A stretch of DNA of 64,000 nt from Massilia litorea (GTDB lineage Bacteria > Pseudomonadota > Gammaproteobacteria > Burkholderiales > Burkholderiaceae_D): positions 3,348,001 to 3,412,000 of the forward strand of contig NZ_CP062941.1 of assembly GCF_015101885.1 (NCBI RefSeq). The letters are read 5' to 3'. Position 1 is the first letter of the stretch; each line of letters begins with the position of its first letter. The position numbers were made by a program, and so were the translations under genes. Positions 62,659 to 64,000 of this stretch are shown piece by piece. The notes under the pieces were generated by a model that had not been told where the DNA came from, did not search any database, and worked only from the letters and a program-made list of their open reading frames with translations.

Positions 62659-63401
62659 GTAGTATCGATAAAAGTGTGTTGCGCAGTGTCCTCGTCACCG
62701 GCTCCTCGCGCGGCATCGGCAAGGCGATCGCGCTGCGCCTGGCGCGCGAGGGCTATGGCGTGGTGGTGCATTGCCGCAGCCGGCGCGAAGAAGCCGACGC
62801 GGTCGCGGGCGAGATCGTCGCCGCTGGGGGCAGCGCGCGCGTGCTGCAGTTCGACATCGGCGAGCGCGAGGCCACGGCCGCCGCGCTGGCGGCCGATATT
62901 GAAGAACACGGCTGCTATTACGGCGTCGTCTGCAATGCCGGCGTCGCGCGCGACACGGCCTTCCCGGCAATGACGGGCGAGGAATGGGACCAGGTGCTGG
63001 GCACCAACCTCGATGGCTTCTTCAACGTGTTGAATCCCCTCGTGATGCCGATGGTCCAGCGCCGCAAGCCCGGCCGCATCGTGACCATGGCCTCGGTCTC
63101 GGGCCTGGTCGGCAACCGCGGCCAGGTCAACTACAGCGCGGCCAAGGCCGGCATCATCGGCGCCTCCAAGGCGCTGGCGCTGGAACTGGCCAAGCGCAAC
63201 ATCACCGTCAACTGCGTGGCGCCCGGCCTGATCGAGACCGACATGATCGGCGAGGTGCCGATGGAAGAGGCCTTGAAGATGATCCCCGCGCGCCGCGTCG
63301 GCCGTCCCGAGGAAGTGGCGGCGGCGGTCAGCTACCTGCTGTCCGACGACGCCGGCTACGTCACCCGCCAGGTCATTTCCGTGAATGGAGGTCTGGCATG
63401 A
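62655..63401 (+). CDS. apeQ: ApeQ-like 3-oxoacyl-ACP reductase (FabG type)
   Basis: 248 residues, classical SDR. LVTGSSRGIGKAIALRLARE is the NADPH site, then CNAGVARDTAF, catalytic Ser in TMASVSGLVGN, YSAAKAG (Y-x3-K) and VNCVAPGLIETDM. It reduces the 3-keto group after each condensation. It overlaps apeP and apeR by 4 bp each (ATGA). Confidence 0.93.
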   Translation: MSSIDKSVLRSVLVTGSSRGIGKAIALRLAREGYGVVVHCRSRREEADAVAGEIVAAGGSARVLQFDIGEREATAAALAADIEEHGCYYGVVCNAGVARDTAFPAMTGEEWDQVLGTNLDGFFNVLNPLVMPMVQRRKPGRIVTMASVSGLVGNRGQVNYSAAKAGIIGASKALALELAKRNITVNCVAPGLIETDMIGEVPMEEALKMIPARRVGRPEEVAAAVSYLLSDDAGYVTRQVISVNGGLA

Positions 63402-64000
63402 ACCACCGCGTCGTCGTCACCGGCATGGCCGGCATCAGCCCGATCGGCAACGACTGGGCCACGGTCCGCGACCGCCTCGGCTCCTACCGCAACGCCATCG
63501 TCCACATGAAAGAATGGGACGATTACGATGGCCTGAACACGCGCCTGGGCGCGCCGGCCGCGCCCTTCGAACTGTCCGGGCGCTACAGCCGCAAGACCAC
63601 GCGCAGCATGGGCCGCGTCGCGCTGCTGGCCACGCGCGCCACGGAACTGGCGCTCATCGACGCCGGCCTGCTGGACGATCCGCTGCTCACCAGCGGCCGC
63701 ATGGGCGTATCCTTCGGCTCCTCGGCCGGCACCCCGAGCGCCATCGGCGACTTCGGCCGCATGATGGAAGAGCGCACAACGCGCGGCATCAATGCCACCA
63801 CCTACATCAAGATGATGGCGCACACGGCGCCCGTGAATATCGGCGTGTTCTTCGGCCTGACCGGGCGCGTGATCACGACCTCGTCGGCCTGCACTTCGGG
63901 CAGCCAGGGCATCGGCTACGCCTACGAGGCAATCAGGAGCGGCCGCCAGACGGCCATGATTGCCGGCGGCGCCGAAGAGCTGTGCGCCACCGAGGCCGCC
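63398..64000 (+). CDS. apeR: ApeR-like beta-ketoacyl-ACP synthase, FabF type (3' end outside window)
   Basis: The first 201 codons of a ketosynthase. RVVVTGMAGISPIGNDWATV is the FabF start and TTSSACTSGSQGIGYAYEAI contains the active-site Cys165; the two His lie beyond the window. It is the second complete KS of the pathway, used in studied systems for early elongation steps. The operon may continue after it. Confidence 0.9.
   Translation, partial: MNHRVVVTGMAGISPIGNDWATVRDRLGSYRNAIVHMKEWDDYDGLNTRLGAPAAPFELSGRYSRKTTRSMGRVALLATRATELALIDAGLLDDPLLTSGRMGVSFGSSAGTPSAIGDFGRMMEERTTRGINATTYIKMMAHTAPVNIGVFFGLTGRVITTSSACTSGSQGIGYAYEAIRSGRQTAMIAGGAEELCATEAA

Overview
The window is GC-rich, densely coded DNA from a Gram-negative bacterium. 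It carries several outer-membrane porins, a LolA-like protein, a lipoprotein and a Tat-type signal peptide. The gene families (Bug-type periplasmic binding protein, Crp/Fnr regulator of the DP-QN-LL type, ETF-ubiquinone oxidoreductase, several large hybrid kinases, an aryl-polyene cluster) fit a betaproteobacterium of the Burkholderiales, most likely Oxalobacteraceae (Massilia/Duganella type). That placement is inference from protein character; no rRNA or other marker gene is present.

Layout. 1-2.3 kb: a PAS histidine kinase cut by the window edge and a Crp/Fnr regulator. 2.9-7.0 kb: glycine-zipper protein, secreted M1 aminopeptidase, glutathione S-transferase. 7.0-12.8 kb: a two-gene operon of a 1638-residue soluble poly-HAMP hybrid kinase with three receiver domains, followed by a CheR-like protein whose catalytic motifs are degenerate. 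13.2-14.9 kb: a complete quorum-sensing module luxR-rsaL-luxI, arranged like lasR-rsaL-lasI of Pseudomonas, with a lux-box dyad and RsaL-operator-like palindromes in the rsaL/luxI spacer. 14.9-20.8 kb: GNAT acetyltransferase, prolyl-oligopeptidase-family peptidase, membrane CHASE hybrid kinase with an Hpt domain. 20.9-29.8 kb: recC-recB-recD. 29.9-37.4 kb: small genes, a PBP7-type endopeptidase, an orphan sulfate-binding protein, a DUF882 (YcbK-like) protein, a DUF378 membrane protein, a phosphodiesterase, and an amino-acid ABC binding protein plus permease without an ATPase.

37.4-44.8 kb is a hexarate (glucarate/galactarate) uptake and catabolism region: LysR regulator, porin, GudP-like transporter, glucarate dehydratase, Bug-type binding protein and a second, convergent porin. 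The first porin and the transporter gene each have their own copy of the same 64-bp promoter module. 45-48 kb: ETF-QO, a short-chain dehydrogenase and a hotdog thioesterase.

48.4 kb to the right edge is an aryl-polyene (APE) pigment operon of at least 18 tightly overlapping genes, whose conserved backbone follows the E. coli ape order C to R. An acyl-ACP ligase/dehydratase fusion (H-I) and an aromatic ammonia-lyase supply and load an aryl starter unit. ApeO/ApeC, ApeQ, ApeP/ApeI and ApeR on the ApeE/F carrier proteins build the polyene. Methyltransferase, glycosyltransferase and acyltransferases tailor and anchor it. LolA-like, MMPL and DUF3261 proteins move it to the outer membrane. The last gene (apeR) runs off the window.
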